DNA from: Maricaulis salignorans
GTDB taxonomy: Bacteria; Pseudomonadota; Alphaproteobacteria; Caulobacterales; Maricaulaceae
Assembly (NCBI RefSeq): GCF_900103475.1
Contig: NZ_FNHG01000013.1
Span: 1-64,000 of the forward strand
DNA length: 64,000 bases
Reading direction: 5' to 3'
Both the position numbers and the translations under genes were made by a program. This document shows, in pieces, positions 53,242 to 62,357 of this stretch (its first letter is position 1; every line of letters begins with the position of its first letter). Below the pieces are notes generated by a model. It made no database searches. It was given only the letters and a program-made list of their open reading frames with translations, and was not told the DNA's origin.

Positions 53242-53922
53242 ATGGCCTCACCCGCGCAAAACGATGGTCACCGCGAGCGTTTGCGCCAGAAACTAACCTT
53301 GGCGGGTGGGGATGCCCTGCACGACTATGAGCTGCTTGAGCTTTATCTCTTCCGCTCCATCCCGCGCCGCGATGTCAAACCCATCGCCAAGGCGCTGATC
53401 GCCCGCTTCGGCGATCTCGGCGGTGTCGCCGCCGCGCCGGTCGAACAGCTGGTCACCATCGACGGCATCTCGGAACGCTGCGCCGCCGAGCTCAAGCTGA
53501 TCCAGGCCCTATCCGCCCGCCTGGCCCGCGAACAGGTGATCGGCCGCCCCGTCATCGCCTCCTGGGCCGCCCTGGTCGCCTATTGCCGCACGGCGATGCA
53601 ACACGCCACCACCGAGCAATTCCGCGTCCTCTTCCTGGATCGCAAGAACAAGGTGATCGGCGATGAAGTGCTCGGCACGGGTACGATTGACCACGCCCCG
53701 GTCTATCCGCGCGAAGTCGTCAAGCGGGCGCTGGCCAATGAGGCTTCGGCCATCATCCTGGTCCACAACCACCCCTCGGGCGATGCGACACCCAGCCAGG
53801 CCGATATCGAGATGACGCGCACCTTGATCGAGGTCTGCAAACCCTTCGAAATCGTCGTCCACGACCATCTCGTGATCGGGCGCGAGAATACGGCCAGTTT
53901 CAAGACACTCGGTCTGATGTGA
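53242..53922 (+). CDS. radC: RadC-family JAMM-domain protein
   Basis: A 226-residue protein with an N-terminal UPF0758 HhH region (LELYLFRSIPRRDVKPIAKAL, then VTIDGISERCAAELKL) and a C-terminal JAMM/MPN+ domain (LVHNHPSGDATPSQAD). The metal-binding residues are intact. Its proposed role in DNA repair is not firmly established; the domain implies a metallo-isopeptidase fold. It is closely spaced after map and probably cotranscribed. Confidence 0.95.
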   Translation: MASPAQNDGHRERLRQKLTLAGGDALHDYELLELYLFRSIPRRDVKPIAKALIARFGDLGGVAAAPVEQLVTIDGISERCAAELKLIQALSARLAREQVIGRPVIASWAALVAYCRTAMQHATTEQFRVLFLDRKNKVIGDEVLGTGTIDHAPVYPREVVKRALANEASAIILVHNHPSGDATPSQADIEMTRTLIEVCKPFEIVVHDHLVIGRENTASFKTLGLM

Positions 53923-54000
53923 AAGCGCTGGCCTTGGCGCGTCAATCGCCTAGGCTGACCCCATGGTGATCTCGCTTTTGATCTATGGGGACCCGCGCCG

Positions 54001-55758
54001 ATGACACGACTGATCGCCCTTCTCCTCCTCCTGTTGGCCCTCAGCTGGGGCCTGTCCCTGCGGGCACCGGCGGCGGCGCGGCACCAGGTTTTCCAGGGCG
54101 GCTCGATCATCACCATGGCCGGTGAGGCCAATGCCGAGGCGGTCTATGTTGTCGATGGAGTGATCGCCGCAATCGGCAGCCGGGCGGAGATTGATGCGCT
54201 GGCGCCGTGGAATGCACGCCGCATCAATCTGCGCGGCGGGGCCCTGCTGCCCGGACTGATCGAGCCCCACACCCATCCGCTCGCCTCTGCCCTGCTGGGT
54301 GCCGCGACTGATGTCAGCGGTGTGACCCATTCCAGCCGCGATGAATTGATGGCGACCCTGCGCGCCGCAGCATCCAAGCGCGGACTGACGCCGTGGATTG
54401 TCGCCTTCGGCTGGGATCCGGCCATGCTTGATCCGCTGCCACCACCGAGCCTGGCCGAACTCGATGCCCTGGCCCCCGAGCGGCCGATGATCATCCTGAC
54501 CCAGATGATGCATGAGGCCTTCGCCAATTCCGCCGCCCTGGAGGCTGCCGGCATCACGCCATCCACGCCCGACCCGGACCATGGCGCCTTTGAGCGCGAC
54601 GCAGAGGGCGCGCTGACTGGACGCCTGATCGAGATCGAGGCGATTGGCCATGTCATGGCCGCCATGCCGGAAGCCTCCGACGCTGCGCTGAGCCTGCTCC
54701 TCAGCCTGCAATATGATCGCTATGCCCGCGCCGGTTACACTACAATCGGCGCGGCCAGCCTGGTCGGCCGGGCCCGCGACCCGATTGCGCTGGTCCATGG
54801 CGTGGCCAGCGATGCGCGCGCCAGCCTCAACACCGTGCTCTACACGGCACCGGACCGCTATGACGCAGCCGCGGCGCTATGGGGCGAGGATGATGCCGCC
54901 ACGACCACGCTCGCGGGCATCAAGATCTGGATGGATGGCTCGCCCTTTATCGGCGGCGCAGCCCTGGCCGAGCCCTATGCGCGTTCGCCCTTCACCCGCG
55001 ATGTGCTCGGCCTCGCGCCCGGCTGGAGCGGCGCCGTCAATTACACCCCTGCAGCCGTCAATGCCCGGGTGCTCGACGCCCAGCGCGGCGGTTATCAGAT
55101 TGCCATCCACGCCCAGGGCGAACCGGCCATCGAGAGGGCGCTCGACGCGATCGAAGCGGCCCAGACGGCAGTCCCCAATGCCGCCCTGCATCACCGGCTG
55201 GAACATCTCGCCCTGGTCACGCCGGCCCAGATCGAGCGCGCGGCGCGGCTCGGCGTCAGCCTTGGCTTCTTCGTCGATCATATCTGGTATTACGGCCATA
55301 TCCTGCCCGATCTCGTCGGCGAGGCGCGCACGGCGCGCTATATGCCGGTCGGCCAGGCGATGGCGAGCGGCGCCGTTGTCACCCTGCATGGCGATCATCC
55401 GGCCACCCCGGTCGATCCGATGCGCACCCTGGCGACCGCGATTGAACGCCGCGCCCGCACCGGCGATGCACTGATCGCCGCAGACCAGACCATCACCAAC
55501 CGGCAGGCGCTGGAAGCGATGACAATCCAGGCCGCGCGCCAGCTTGGCCTTGAGGACGAGATCGGCACAATCGAAGTCGGCAAGCGTGCCGATTTCACCT
55601 GGCTCGACCGCGACCCGCTGGACCTGACAGCGCAGGCGATGCGCGAGCTGCAGGTGCGCGGCACCTGGATTGCCGGCCGGCCGGTCGACACCCGCACCAT
55701 CAGCCTCAAAAATGCCTCCCTGACGCTGGACGCCATCGGATCCAGCCTCGCTCACTGA
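54001..55758 (+). CDS. Exported amidohydrolase (YtcJ-like)
   Basis: A 585-residue amidohydrolase with an N-terminal signal peptide or anchor (TRLIALLLLLLALSWGLSL). Metal-site motifs are EPHTHPLASALLG, the IHAQGEP and HHRLEHLAL segments, and LHGDHPATPVDP; the C-terminal end returns to the small beta-sandwich (EIGTIEVGKRADFTWLD). The family hydrolyses amide-type bonds with diverse substrates; none can be assigned. ATG 54001 follows a short spacer after radC and may have its own promoter. Confidence 0.88.
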   Translation: MTRLIALLLLLLALSWGLSLRAPAAARHQVFQGGSIITMAGEANAEAVYVVDGVIAAIGSRAEIDALAPWNARRINLRGGALLPGLIEPHTHPLASALLGAATDVSGVTHSSRDELMATLRAAASKRGLTPWIVAFGWDPAMLDPLPPPSLAELDALAPERPMIILTQMMHEAFANSAALEAAGITPSTPDPDHGAFERDAEGALTGRLIEIEAIGHVMAAMPEASDAALSLLLSLQYDRYARAGYTTIGAASLVGRARDPIALVHGVASDARASLNTVLYTAPDRYDAAAALWGEDDAATTTLAGIKIWMDGSPFIGGAALAEPYARSPFTRDVLGLAPGWSGAVNYTPAAVNARVLDAQRGGYQIAIHAQGEPAIERALDAIEAAQTAVPNAALHHRLEHLALVTPAQIERAARLGVSLGFFVDHIWYYGHILPDLVGEARTARYMPVGQAMASGAVVTLHGDHPATPVDPMRTLATAIERRARTGDALIAADQTITNRQALEAMTIQAARQLGLEDEIGTIEVGKRADFTWLDRDPLDLTAQAMRELQVRGTWIAGRPVDTRTISLKNASLTLDAIGSSLAH

Positions 55759-55798
55759 CATCCCAGTCCTGACACCCCTGCCCTTCGGAGCCCGCCTC

Positions 55799-57016
55799 AT
55801 GCACCACGATTATGTCACCCATCTGGAATGCTCCGAGACCGGCAAACACTATCCCAAGGACGAGCCGCACAATCTCTCCGAGGCCGGCAAGCCGCTGCTG
55901 GTGCGCTATGACCTGGCCAAGGCGAAGGGCGTGATTGATCGCGGTGCTATCTCGGCCCGCGGCGGCGGTTTCTGGAAATGGCGCGAGCTTCTGCCCGTCG
56001 CCGATGACAAGGATGTCTGCCGCCTCGGCGAGATCGACACCCCATTGATTGATGTCCCCGCTACGGCGAAAGCATCGGGCGCCACCGGGCGTGTGCGCGT
56101 CAAGGATGAGGGCCGTTTGCCGACGGGCAGTTTCAAGGCCCGCGGCCTCGCGCTCGCCGTTGCCATGGCCCATCATTTCGGCATCAAGCGCCTCGCCATG
56201 CCGACCAATGGCAATGCCGGCGCTGCGATGTCGGCCTATGCTAGCCGCCTGGGGATGGAGAGCTATGTCTTCGCGCCCGACGATACGCCGGAAGTCAATA
56301 TCCGCGAGATGGCGCTGCAGGGTGCGCATGTGTTTCGCGTCAACGGCTTCATCCATCATTGCGGCGCCCTGGTCGCCGCCGGCAAGGACAAGATGGGCTG
56401 GTTTGACCTCTCGACCCTGAAGGAGCCCTACCGGATCGAGGGCAAGAAAACGATGGGCCTCGAGCTCGCCCACCAGCTCGGCTGGCGCATGCCCGACGCG
56501 ATCTTCTATCCCACCGGCGGCGGCACCGGCCTGATCGGCATGTGGAAAGCCTTCGACGAGATGGAACGCTTGGGCTGGATCGGCAAACGCCGCCCGAAAA
56601 TGATCGCCGTCCAGGCCGAGGGCTGCGCCCCCATCGTGCGCGCCTGGGACAAGGGCGAACGCCATGCCGAGGAATGGCTCGACGCCACCACCGCCGCCAT
56701 GGGCATCCGGGTCCCCAAGGCGATCGGCGATTTCCTGATCATTGATGCCTGCAAGGAGAGCGAAGGCTTCGCCATCGCCGTCTCCGAGGCCTCTATCGAA
56801 GCTGCCCGGGTGCGCTGCGCCCGCGAGGACGGCCTCCTGCTCTGCCCGGAAGGCGCCGCGACCCTGGCCGCGATGGAAAAGGCGATGAATGACGGGCTGA
56901 TCGAGCGCGATGCCGAATGCGTGCTGTTCAATTGCGGCTCGGGTTTGAAGTATGCGATGCCGGATGGGTCGCGGGTGCTGGATCGGAATGCTGAAGTGGA
57001 TTGGGGGGCGATGTGA
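55799..57016 (+). CDS. thrC: Threonine synthase
   Basis: A 405-residue PLP enzyme (fold type II). It begins with a Cys-bearing N-terminal segment (LECSETGKHYPKDEPHNLSE). The Schiff-base Lys is in LPTGSFKARG near residue 116, the phosphate loop in PTGGGTGLIGMW, and the tail in LFNCGSGLKY. It resembles the short archaeal/plant-type threonine synthase rather than the long ThrC2 type, and related threonine-deaminase-like enzymes are an alternative. Its last 89 nt are overlapped by a convergent gene. Confidence 0.88.
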   Translation: MHHDYVTHLECSETGKHYPKDEPHNLSEAGKPLLVRYDLAKAKGVIDRGAISARGGGFWKWRELLPVADDKDVCRLGEIDTPLIDVPATAKASGATGRVRVKDEGRLPTGSFKARGLALAVAMAHHFGIKRLAMPTNGNAGAAMSAYASRLGMESYVFAPDDTPEVNIREMALQGAHVFRVNGFIHHCGALVAAGKDKMGWFDLSTLKEPYRIEGKKTMGLELAHQLGWRMPDAIFYPTGGGTGLIGMWKAFDEMERLGWIGKRRPKMIAVQAEGCAPIVRAWDKGERHAEEWLDATTAAMGIRVPKAIGDFLIIDACKESEGFAIAVSEASIEAARVRCAREDGLLLCPEGAATLAAMEKAMNDGLIERDAECVLFNCGSGLKYAMPDGSRVLDRNAEVDWGAM

Positions 57017-57860
57017 TGTAGGAATCATCTGCCGCGCACAGATAATCGCGGGGCGGAGCGCCGCCAGCAAAGCGATTTGCCCAGGTCAGGGTTTCCGAAA
57101 CTTGGCCCAGGTATTCGAAGCGAATCCGATCAGCCGACACATCGGCAAATCGGATGCAAAACCCCCAGAAGTCCAGCGCCTCTCCGAACAATGCGTGTTC
57201 AACGACAAGCTCCACTCCATCGTCGCCACGGGGATGCTCGCCTTCAAAATAATTCATGGTGAGAAGCAGTGCTGGTCCAGGAGTGATACTATCCCGGCTG
57301 GCATCGATGGCGTTGAGTTCGAACCGGACCCGGCCAAGCTCTTCACCCGACGATATGCGATAGGGGATTGGTACGGCCAAGGCTTGCGGGCCGAAGCCTG
57401 AATAGGTAAGCGATGAGCGAATAGCGAGCGTCGAAGCGCGCTCCAAAGCGAAGTCGAACGCACCGTCTTGATCGGCGTCGATCAGACAGGTCGCATCCGG
57501 CAAGCGTGAGCGCAGCTGTCCAAGTGCCACTCTACCGCAGTACACAATCCCGGGAATGTCTGGCGCTTCGCTCTGGTAGAGCAATCGCCCGGCGTGAGCG
57601 AGGCCCTGTCCGTCTGCTGTCTCGACTTCACTTCCCAGCTCGACATAGGAAGCATAGCGAGCGGACACAACAAGTATCGGGTCTCCCAACGCTGCGCTGG
57701 CGATGCCCGCGGAGACAGACACATTTTTGTCGACCAGCTGCGTCCACACTTCGACCCGGCGCAATTCGAGCCAATCGTCACTGGCGTACGCAGGCGAACA
57801 CCATATCGCCAGCGCGACGCAAGCGTTCAAGATGGAAATGATTGCCGAAACCCGTAGCAT
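56928..57860 (-). CDS. Secreted protein with a DxDxDG motif, unknown
   Basis: A 310-residue exported protein with signal peptide MLRVSAIISILNACVALAIW, cleaved after AYA near residue 26. Residues 128-133 form DADQDG, a calcium-binding DxDxDG loop followed by AFDFAL. Four or five Cys residues may form disulfides. The C-terminal 28 residues are read antisense through the end of thrC and look unconstrained. GC content is lower than in thrC. It resembles no family I recognise. GAGG precedes ATG 57860 by 8 nt. Confidence 0.75.
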   Translation of the reverse strand: MLRVSAIISILNACVALAIWCSPAYASDDWLELRRVEVWTQLVDKNVSVSAGIASAALGDPILVVSARYASYVELGSEVETADGQGLAHAGRLLYQSEAPDIPGIVYCGRVALGQLRSRLPDATCLIDADQDGAFDFALERASTLAIRSSLTYSGFGPQALAVPIPYRISSGEELGRVRFELNAIDASRDSITPGPALLLTMNYFEGEHPRGDDGVELVVEHALFGEALDFWGFCIRFADVSADRIRFEYLGQVSETLTWANRFAGGAPPRDYLCAADDSYITSPPNPLQHSDPAPATHPASHTSNPSRN

Positions 57861-57970
57861 GCGCTGTCCTCAAGACCTTTCGCAACGCAACCTTCGGGGT
57901 ATACAGCGTGTTTGGCAAGTGGATTGCCGCTGGAGCAGCATCGGGATGTGAATCTGCGGGCAAGGTCGAG

Positions 57971-58019
57971 CCCCACCTTCCCTCTCCGCGAGGAGAGGGT
58001 GCCCGAAGGGCGGGTGAGG
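57971..58019. repeat. REP-like palindromic element
   Basis: CCCTCTCC-GCGA-GGAGAGGG (57980-57999) is followed by GCCC-GAA-GGGC (58001-58011), flanked by complementary CCCCACC and GGGTGAGG. It is unlike the 154-bp units that follow, and of a kind widespread in proteobacterial intergenic DNA. Confidence 0.65.
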
Positions 58020-58072
58020 CGGGCCATGTGCACGGTGCAGGGCTGCCACAACACCGCTTATCACCAACCTCG

Positions 58073-58470
58073 CTTCGGCACATGCCGGGCGCCGCCACCT
58101 GAAATCACCGGAAAACCTGAGTCCTCCCAGGGACGCGTACCAGAGGTACACGTCCCTCTTCCGCAGTACGGCGCCACGCCTGAAGAGGGACAGGTACCTC
58201 TGGTACCTGTCCCAGGGAAAACCCGGCTTCGGTGGATGACGGGCGCCGCCGCCTGAAACCGCCGGAAAACCGGAGTCCGCCCCGGGACGCGTACCAGAGG
58301 TACACGTCCCTCATCCGCAATACCGCGCCTCACCTGAAGAGGGACTGGTACCTCTGGTACCTGTCCCAGGGAAAACCGGACTTCGGCACATGCCGCGCGC
58401 CGCCGCCTGAAACCGCCGGAAAACCTGAGTCCGCCCCGGGACGCGCACCAGAGGTACACGTCCCTCTTCA
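58073..58470. repeat. Array of 154-bp REP units, left of the RAYT gene
   Basis: Units begin at 58073, 58227 and 58381, a spacing of exactly 154 bp. Each has a hairpin A (58130-58156, 58284-58310, 58438-58464) with arms GGGACG-x-GTACC and GGTAC-x-CGTCCC, and a hairpin B of opposite orientation (58187-58213, 58341-58367) with 12-bp arms GGGACAGGTACC. The third unit is cut after hairpin A by the RAYT gene. Confidence 0.92.
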
Positions 58471-58998
58471 TGCGTATGGATCAATCGCGTGTAGATAACC
58501 CCGCCAGTCAGGGATGCGCGACAACATCGGCTCTACCCTGACCAGGGCATCGCTCTGACCGGCGAGATGCGCATGCACGCTCGACCATGGCCAGTCCTGC
58601 GCATGCGCGACCAGCCCGGCCCGAACCGGATTGAACTCGATATATCGGCAAACGGAATGAAGCCGCGTCTCATCCATCGGTGATGATTTGAACCGGCCTT
58701 GCCAGAGAATTCCGGCGCCGGCTCCAGTGGTGTTGAAATAGTGCGTATAGAGACGGTGTGCCCACGAAAGAGCCCGCGACAGGCCCGCCGGATCGTCCGG
58801 CACCAACACCAGATGGACGTGATTGGGCATCAGGCAATAAGCCCAACATCGCACCCGTTCGCGCTTGCAGGATTCCGTCAGCAGCTTGAGGTATTGCGCA
58901 TAATCGCCGTCGCTGAAGAAAACCTGCTGGCGTCGATTGCCCCGCTGCGTGACATGATGGGGTGCGCCGGGATGAATGATGCGGGCGGAGCGGGGCAT
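58468..58998 (-). CDS. REP-associated tyrosine transposase (RAYT)
   Basis: A 176-residue Y1_Tnp/IS200-like HUH transposase. It shows the N-terminal block HHVTQRGNRRQQVFF, the HUH metal motif H60-V-H62 in MPNHVHLVL and the catalytic Tyr119 in CRYIEFNPVRAGLV. RAYTs nick at REP hairpins and are thought to spread them. It is intact, and its stop lies 4 nt from hairpin A of the third REP unit. The single-copy domesticated transposase is embedded in its own likely substrate array. Confidence 0.95.
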   Translation of the reverse strand: MPRSARIIHPGAPHHVTQRGNRRQQVFFSDGDYAQYLKLLTESCKRERVRCWAYCLMPNHVHLVLVPDDPAGLSRALSWAHRLYTHYFNTTGAGAGILWQGRFKSSPMDETRLHSVCRYIEFNPVRAGLVAHAQDWPWSSVHAHLAGQSDALVRVEPMLSRIPDWRGYLHAIDPYA

Positions 58999-59424
58999 AA
59001 CGCAATTATAACGTGCATGCTTTCTTGTCGCAATATCTTATCCGAAAGCGGGGAGAACCTGTCCCCGGGACAACCGTACTTCGGCACATGCCGAGCTCCG
59101 CCGCCTGTAATCACCGGAAAACCGGATCCTCCCTGGGACGCGTACCAGAGGTACACGTCCCTCACGGCCAACGCTGCGCAAGAATGAAGAGGGACAGGTA
59201 CCTCTGGTACCTGTCCTCTGGGGAAGCCCGGCTGCGATCGATGGCGGGCCCAAGCGCCCGAGATAGCCGGAAAAGTGAGTCCTCCCAGGGACGCGTACCA
59301 AAGGTACACGTCCCTCCCCGTCAACGTGGCGCGAGCATGAAGAGGTACACGCCCCTCCCCTTGACCTTTTAGCGCCCTTGCCGCATCTCCCGCGCTTGCT
59401 CACAACGCGCCGACGGAGCCGCCC
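58999..59424. repeat. REP units right of the RAYT gene
   Basis: After 80 bp a partial hairpin-B right arm (CCTGTCCCCGGGAC near 59058) restores the unit register. A full unit runs from 59079 (hairpin A 59135-59161, hairpin B 59191-59217) and another starts at 59232 (hairpin A 59288-59314, one base changed) and ends with a truncated half-hairpin near 59338. The purB start follows. Confidence 0.88.
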
Positions 59425-60726
59425 ATGATCCCCCGCTATACCCGCCCGCAAATGGCCGCCATCTGGTCGGACCAGAACAAGTACAAGATCTGGTATCTGA
59501 TCGAGGCGCATGCGACCGAGAAGCTGGCGGAACTGGGTGTGGTGCCGCAATCGGCTGTGGAGGCGGTGTGGTCGGCCAAGGATGTTGAATTTGATGTCGA
59601 GCGGATCAATGAGATCGAGGCCGAGGTCAAACATGATGTCATCGCCTTTTTGACCCATCTGGGCGAGCATGTCGGCGAGCAGAGCCGGTTTGTGCATCAG
59701 GGCCTGACCTCGTCGGACGTGCTCGACACCTGCCTCGCCGTTCAAATGCGCGACAGTGCCGATCTTCTCCTGCAGGGCATGGACCGGGTGCTCGCGGCGC
59801 TGAAGACGCGGGCAATGGAGCATAAATTCACCGTCTGTATCGGCCGCTCGCATGGCATCCATGCCGAGCCGACGACGATGGGGCTGAAATTCGCGCGCTT
59901 CTATGCCGAGTTCAAACGCAATCGCGCCCGCCTCGTGGCCGCCCGCGACGAGATCGCCACCTGCGCCATTTCCGGCGCCATCGGCACTTTCGCCAATATC
60001 GACCCGCGCGTTGAGGACCATGTCGCGAGCGCGATGGGCCTCGCCGTCGAGCCGATCTCGACCCAGGTCATCCCGCGCGACCGTCATGCCAATTATTTCG
60101 CCGTGCTCGGCCTGATCGCCTCGGCAATCGAGAATCTCGCCGTTGAAGTGCGCCATTTGCAGCGTTCCGAAGTGCGCGAGGCGCAGGAATTCTTCTCCAA
60201 GGGACAAAAAGGTTCCTCGGCCATGCCGCACAAGCGCAATCCGATCCTGACCGAAAACCTCACCGGGCTGGCGCGCCTGGTGCGCTCGGCCGTCACCCCG
60301 GCGATGGAAAATGTCGCGCTCTGGCATGAACGCGATATCTCCCACTCCTCCGTTGAGCGCGGTATCGGGCCGGATGCCAATGGCCATCTCGACTTTGCGC
60401 TGCAGCGCTGTGCCGGCATGGTTGAAGGCCTGATCGTGCACGCCGATCGCTGCCAGGAAAATCTCGACGCCCAGGGCGGTATCCATAACTCCCAGCGCCT
60501 GCTTCTGGCTCTGACCCAGGCCGGCGTTTCGCGCGAGGACAGCTATCGCCTGGTCCAGCGCAATGCGATGAAAACCTGGGATGAGGGCGGCCAGCTGGTC
60601 GATCACCTCAAGGCCGATCCCGAGGTCACCGCCCATATGAGCAATGCGGCGATCGAAGCCTGTTTCGACGAGGCCTATCACCTCAAACATGTCGACACGA
60701 TCTTTACGCGAGTGTTTGCGGATTAA
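59425..60726 (+). CDS. purB: Adenylosuccinate lyase
   Basis: A 433-residue fumarase/aspartase-superfamily enzyme acting twice in purine synthesis: it splits SAICAR to AICAR and adenylosuccinate to AMP, releasing fumarate. Conserved blocks are TSSDVLDTCLA, GRSHGIHAEPTTMGLKF and the signature SSAMPHKRNP near residue 266. ATG 59425 begins MIPRYTRPQMAAIW, typical of the family. It lies 2 kb upstream of purC-purS-purQ. Confidence 0.97.
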   Translation: MIPRYTRPQMAAIWSDQNKYKIWYLIEAHATEKLAELGVVPQSAVEAVWSAKDVEFDVERINEIEAEVKHDVIAFLTHLGEHVGEQSRFVHQGLTSSDVLDTCLAVQMRDSADLLLQGMDRVLAALKTRAMEHKFTVCIGRSHGIHAEPTTMGLKFARFYAEFKRNRARLVAARDEIATCAISGAIGTFANIDPRVEDHVASAMGLAVEPISTQVIPRDRHANYFAVLGLIASAIENLAVEVRHLQRSEVREAQEFFSKGQKGSSAMPHKRNPILTENLTGLARLVRSAVTPAMENVALWHERDISHSSVERGIGPDANGHLDFALQRCAGMVEGLIVHADRCQENLDAQGGIHNSQRLLLALTQAGVSREDSYRLVQRNAMKTWDEGGQLVDHLKADPEVTAHMSNAAIEACFDEAYHLKHVDTIFTRVFAD

Positions 60727-60730
60727 CCGC

Positions 60731-60905
60731 TTTCCTTCCCGGTTCACCGGGGAGGGGGACCATCCGTAGCCTTGGCGAAGGATGGTGGAGGGGCCGCGCG
60801 GCAGCGCGGTGAGCCCGGCTTCGCCGCCCCATCGGCCCGGACGGCGTCCGGCCCACTTCCCCGCCAAGCCGGGGAAGAAAGCGCGACGACGGATGGCAAA
60901 ACGAC
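60731..60905. repeat. REP-like palindrome cluster after purB
   Basis: Successive hairpins are visible: CCTTCCCGG/CCGGGGAGG near 60734-60755, CCATCC/GGATGG (60760-60785), and GC-rich ones including GCCCGGACGGCGTCCGGCCC near 60835. Some may terminate purB transcription, but no T-run is present. Confidence 0.6.
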
Positions 60906-60946
60906 GGATCACGTCATAAGCTCTGCCCAACCGAGGGAGACGCTGC

Positions 60947-61507
60947 ATGAGCAAGGTCCACGACAGTATCGACGATCGCGTCACCGCCTTCATCGAAGCG
61001 CAGAAAATGTTCTTCGTCGCCACCGCGCCGTCGGGCCATGGCCATGTGAATATGTCGCCGAAAGGCCATGACACATTCCGCATTATCGGCCCGCACGAAG
61101 TCGCCTTTCTCGATCTTGGCGGTTCGGGCATCGAGACGGTGGCGCATCTGCGCCAGAATGGCCGCATCACCTTCATGTTCTGCGCCATGGACGGGCCGGC
61201 CAATATCCTGCGCCTCTATGGCAAGGGCCATGCCGTGTGTTTCGACGATCCGGGTTTTGCGGAGAAGCTCGCCCTTTTCCCGAAATATCCCAAGGCGCGC
61301 GCCGTCATCACGGCCCGCATCTCGCGCATCCAGGACAGCTGCGGCTGGGGCGTGCCGCTGTATGATTTCAAGGGCGAACGCGACCAGCTGATCCGCACCA
61401 ATGAACACCGCACCGAGGCGGAATGGCGCGAGCGCCGCTATGTCAGCAATGCGCTCTCGATCGATGGCCTGCCGGGCCTGGTGCGGCCTGAGGCGGAGGA
61501 GGCATAA
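60947..61507 (+). CDS. Pyridoxamine 5'-phosphate oxidase family protein
   Basis: A 186-residue split-barrel flavin- or F420-type protein. The segment FVATAPSGHGHVNMSPKGHDTFRII and the strand ITFMFCAMDGPANILRLYG mark the family. The true PdxH C-terminal PLP site is not evident, so it is probably a flavin-dependent oxidoreductase or haem-utilisation-like protein of unknown substrate. ATG 60947 follows GAGGGAGACG upstream. Confidence 0.87.
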   Translation: MSKVHDSIDDRVTAFIEAQKMFFVATAPSGHGHVNMSPKGHDTFRIIGPHEVAFLDLGGSGIETVAHLRQNGRITFMFCAMDGPANILRLYGKGHAVCFDDPGFAEKLALFPKYPKARAVITARISRIQDSCGWGVPLYDFKGERDQLIRTNEHRTEAEWRERRYVSNALSIDGLPGLVRPEAEEA

Positions 61508-61587
61508 CGCGAGTGTGATGGCGGCGGGGCTGGCAATTCACCGTCAGCCGCCTATCTTCCCCGGCAGCCACCAAACGGAGCTCCCGC

Positions 61588-62037
61588 ATGCGCACTGCCC
61601 TCGTCGTCCTGGCCCTCATGGCTGTGTTTCTCGGCCCCAATTTTATGCGCGGCGACTGGGCGGCGCAGGCCGAAGCGATTGAGGAACGGCCACGGCTGGT
61701 GGCGGCGATGTTCCGCTCGTCCTGGTGCGGGGCCTGCCGCATCCTGGAACCGCGCGTCGATGATGTCCGGCCGGATTATGAAGACGCCGCGATCGAATTT
61801 GTCCGCTTCGACTTCACCCTCGGCCAGCGCGAGCGCGTGCGCGATCTGGCCGTCGAGGCCGGCATAACCGAGCTTTATGACGAGCTGGTCGGACGCACCG
61901 GTTTCCTGGTCCTGATGGACCGTGAAACCGGCACAGTGTTCGAGATTGTCACCACCAATTACGACCGCGACCATATCCGCGAAGCGATTGATCGCTGGCT
62001 GTCGGTTACAAGCGGTAATGCGCCAGCCGAGACCTAG
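61588..62037 (+). CDS. Exported thioredoxin-like protein
   Basis: A 149-residue thioredoxin-fold protein with an N-terminal hydrophobic segment (residues 4-17) that exports or anchors it, and a CGAC active site (C47-C50) in SSWCGACRILEPRV. The cis-Pro loop appears replaced by GRTGFLVLMD, which lacks the usual Pro before the strand. It probably reduces or isomerises periplasmic disulfides. Its stop (TAG) interlocks with the stop of the convergent zeta gene at CCTAGG. Confidence 0.85.
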   Translation: MRTALVVLALMAVFLGPNFMRGDWAAQAEAIEERPRLVAAMFRSSWCGACRILEPRVDDVRPDYEDAAIEFVRFDFTLGQRERVRDLAVEAGITELYDELVGRTGFLVLMDRETGTVFEIVTTNYDRDHIREAIDRWLSVTSGNAPAET

Positions 62038-62357
62038 GTCTCGGTCTGGATCTGGTGACGGGCTTCGGCCAGAAGCTCGTCCATCTGCTTGCGCAGGAGA
62101 TGGTCGGAGACATCGACCTTCTTGGCATCGAAGTCGGCGCGCAGTTTGCGGAAGACATCGTCATCGCCGGCTTCCTCGAAATCAGCGATGATCACTGACT
62201 TGGAATAGGCCGTGGCGGCTTCGCCATCGAGACCCATCAGTTCGGCAGCCCACAGGCCCAGCAGCTTGTTGCGCCGGGCATTGGCCTTGAAGTCCAGTTC
62301 CTGGTCATGGGCATACTTGTTTTCGAAACCGGATTCGCGATCATCAATGCCAGACAT
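62034..62357 (-). CDS. F-ATPase inhibitor subunit zeta (DUF1476)
   Basis: A 107-residue all-helical alphaproteobacterial protein. DUF1476 hallmarks are FENKYAHDQELDFKANARRNKLLGLWAAE and the Asp/Lys-rich second half. In Paracoccus, zeta binds F1 through its N-terminal segment and blocks ATP hydrolysis. The gene is often next to purC, as here (purC is divergent, 220 bp away). ATG 62357 is preceded by AGGAGAG. Confidence 0.93.
   Translation of the reverse strand: MSGIDDRESGFENKYAHDQELDFKANARRNKLLGLWAAELMGLDGEAATAYSKSVIIADFEEAGDDDVFRKLRADFDAKKVDVSDHLLRKQMDELLAEARHQIQTET

Noticed and set aside
57778-58498. Short open frames with Tyr/Trp-rich repeats (such as DVYLWYASRGG)
   Set aside because: They are translations of the REP hairpins, occur in several frames and have no ribosome binding sites.
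58073-59355. CRISPR array
   Set aside because: Units are about 154 bp and repeat over their whole length with no unique spacers, and each has paired inverted hairpins. This is a REP array with a RAYT gene, and there are no cas genes.
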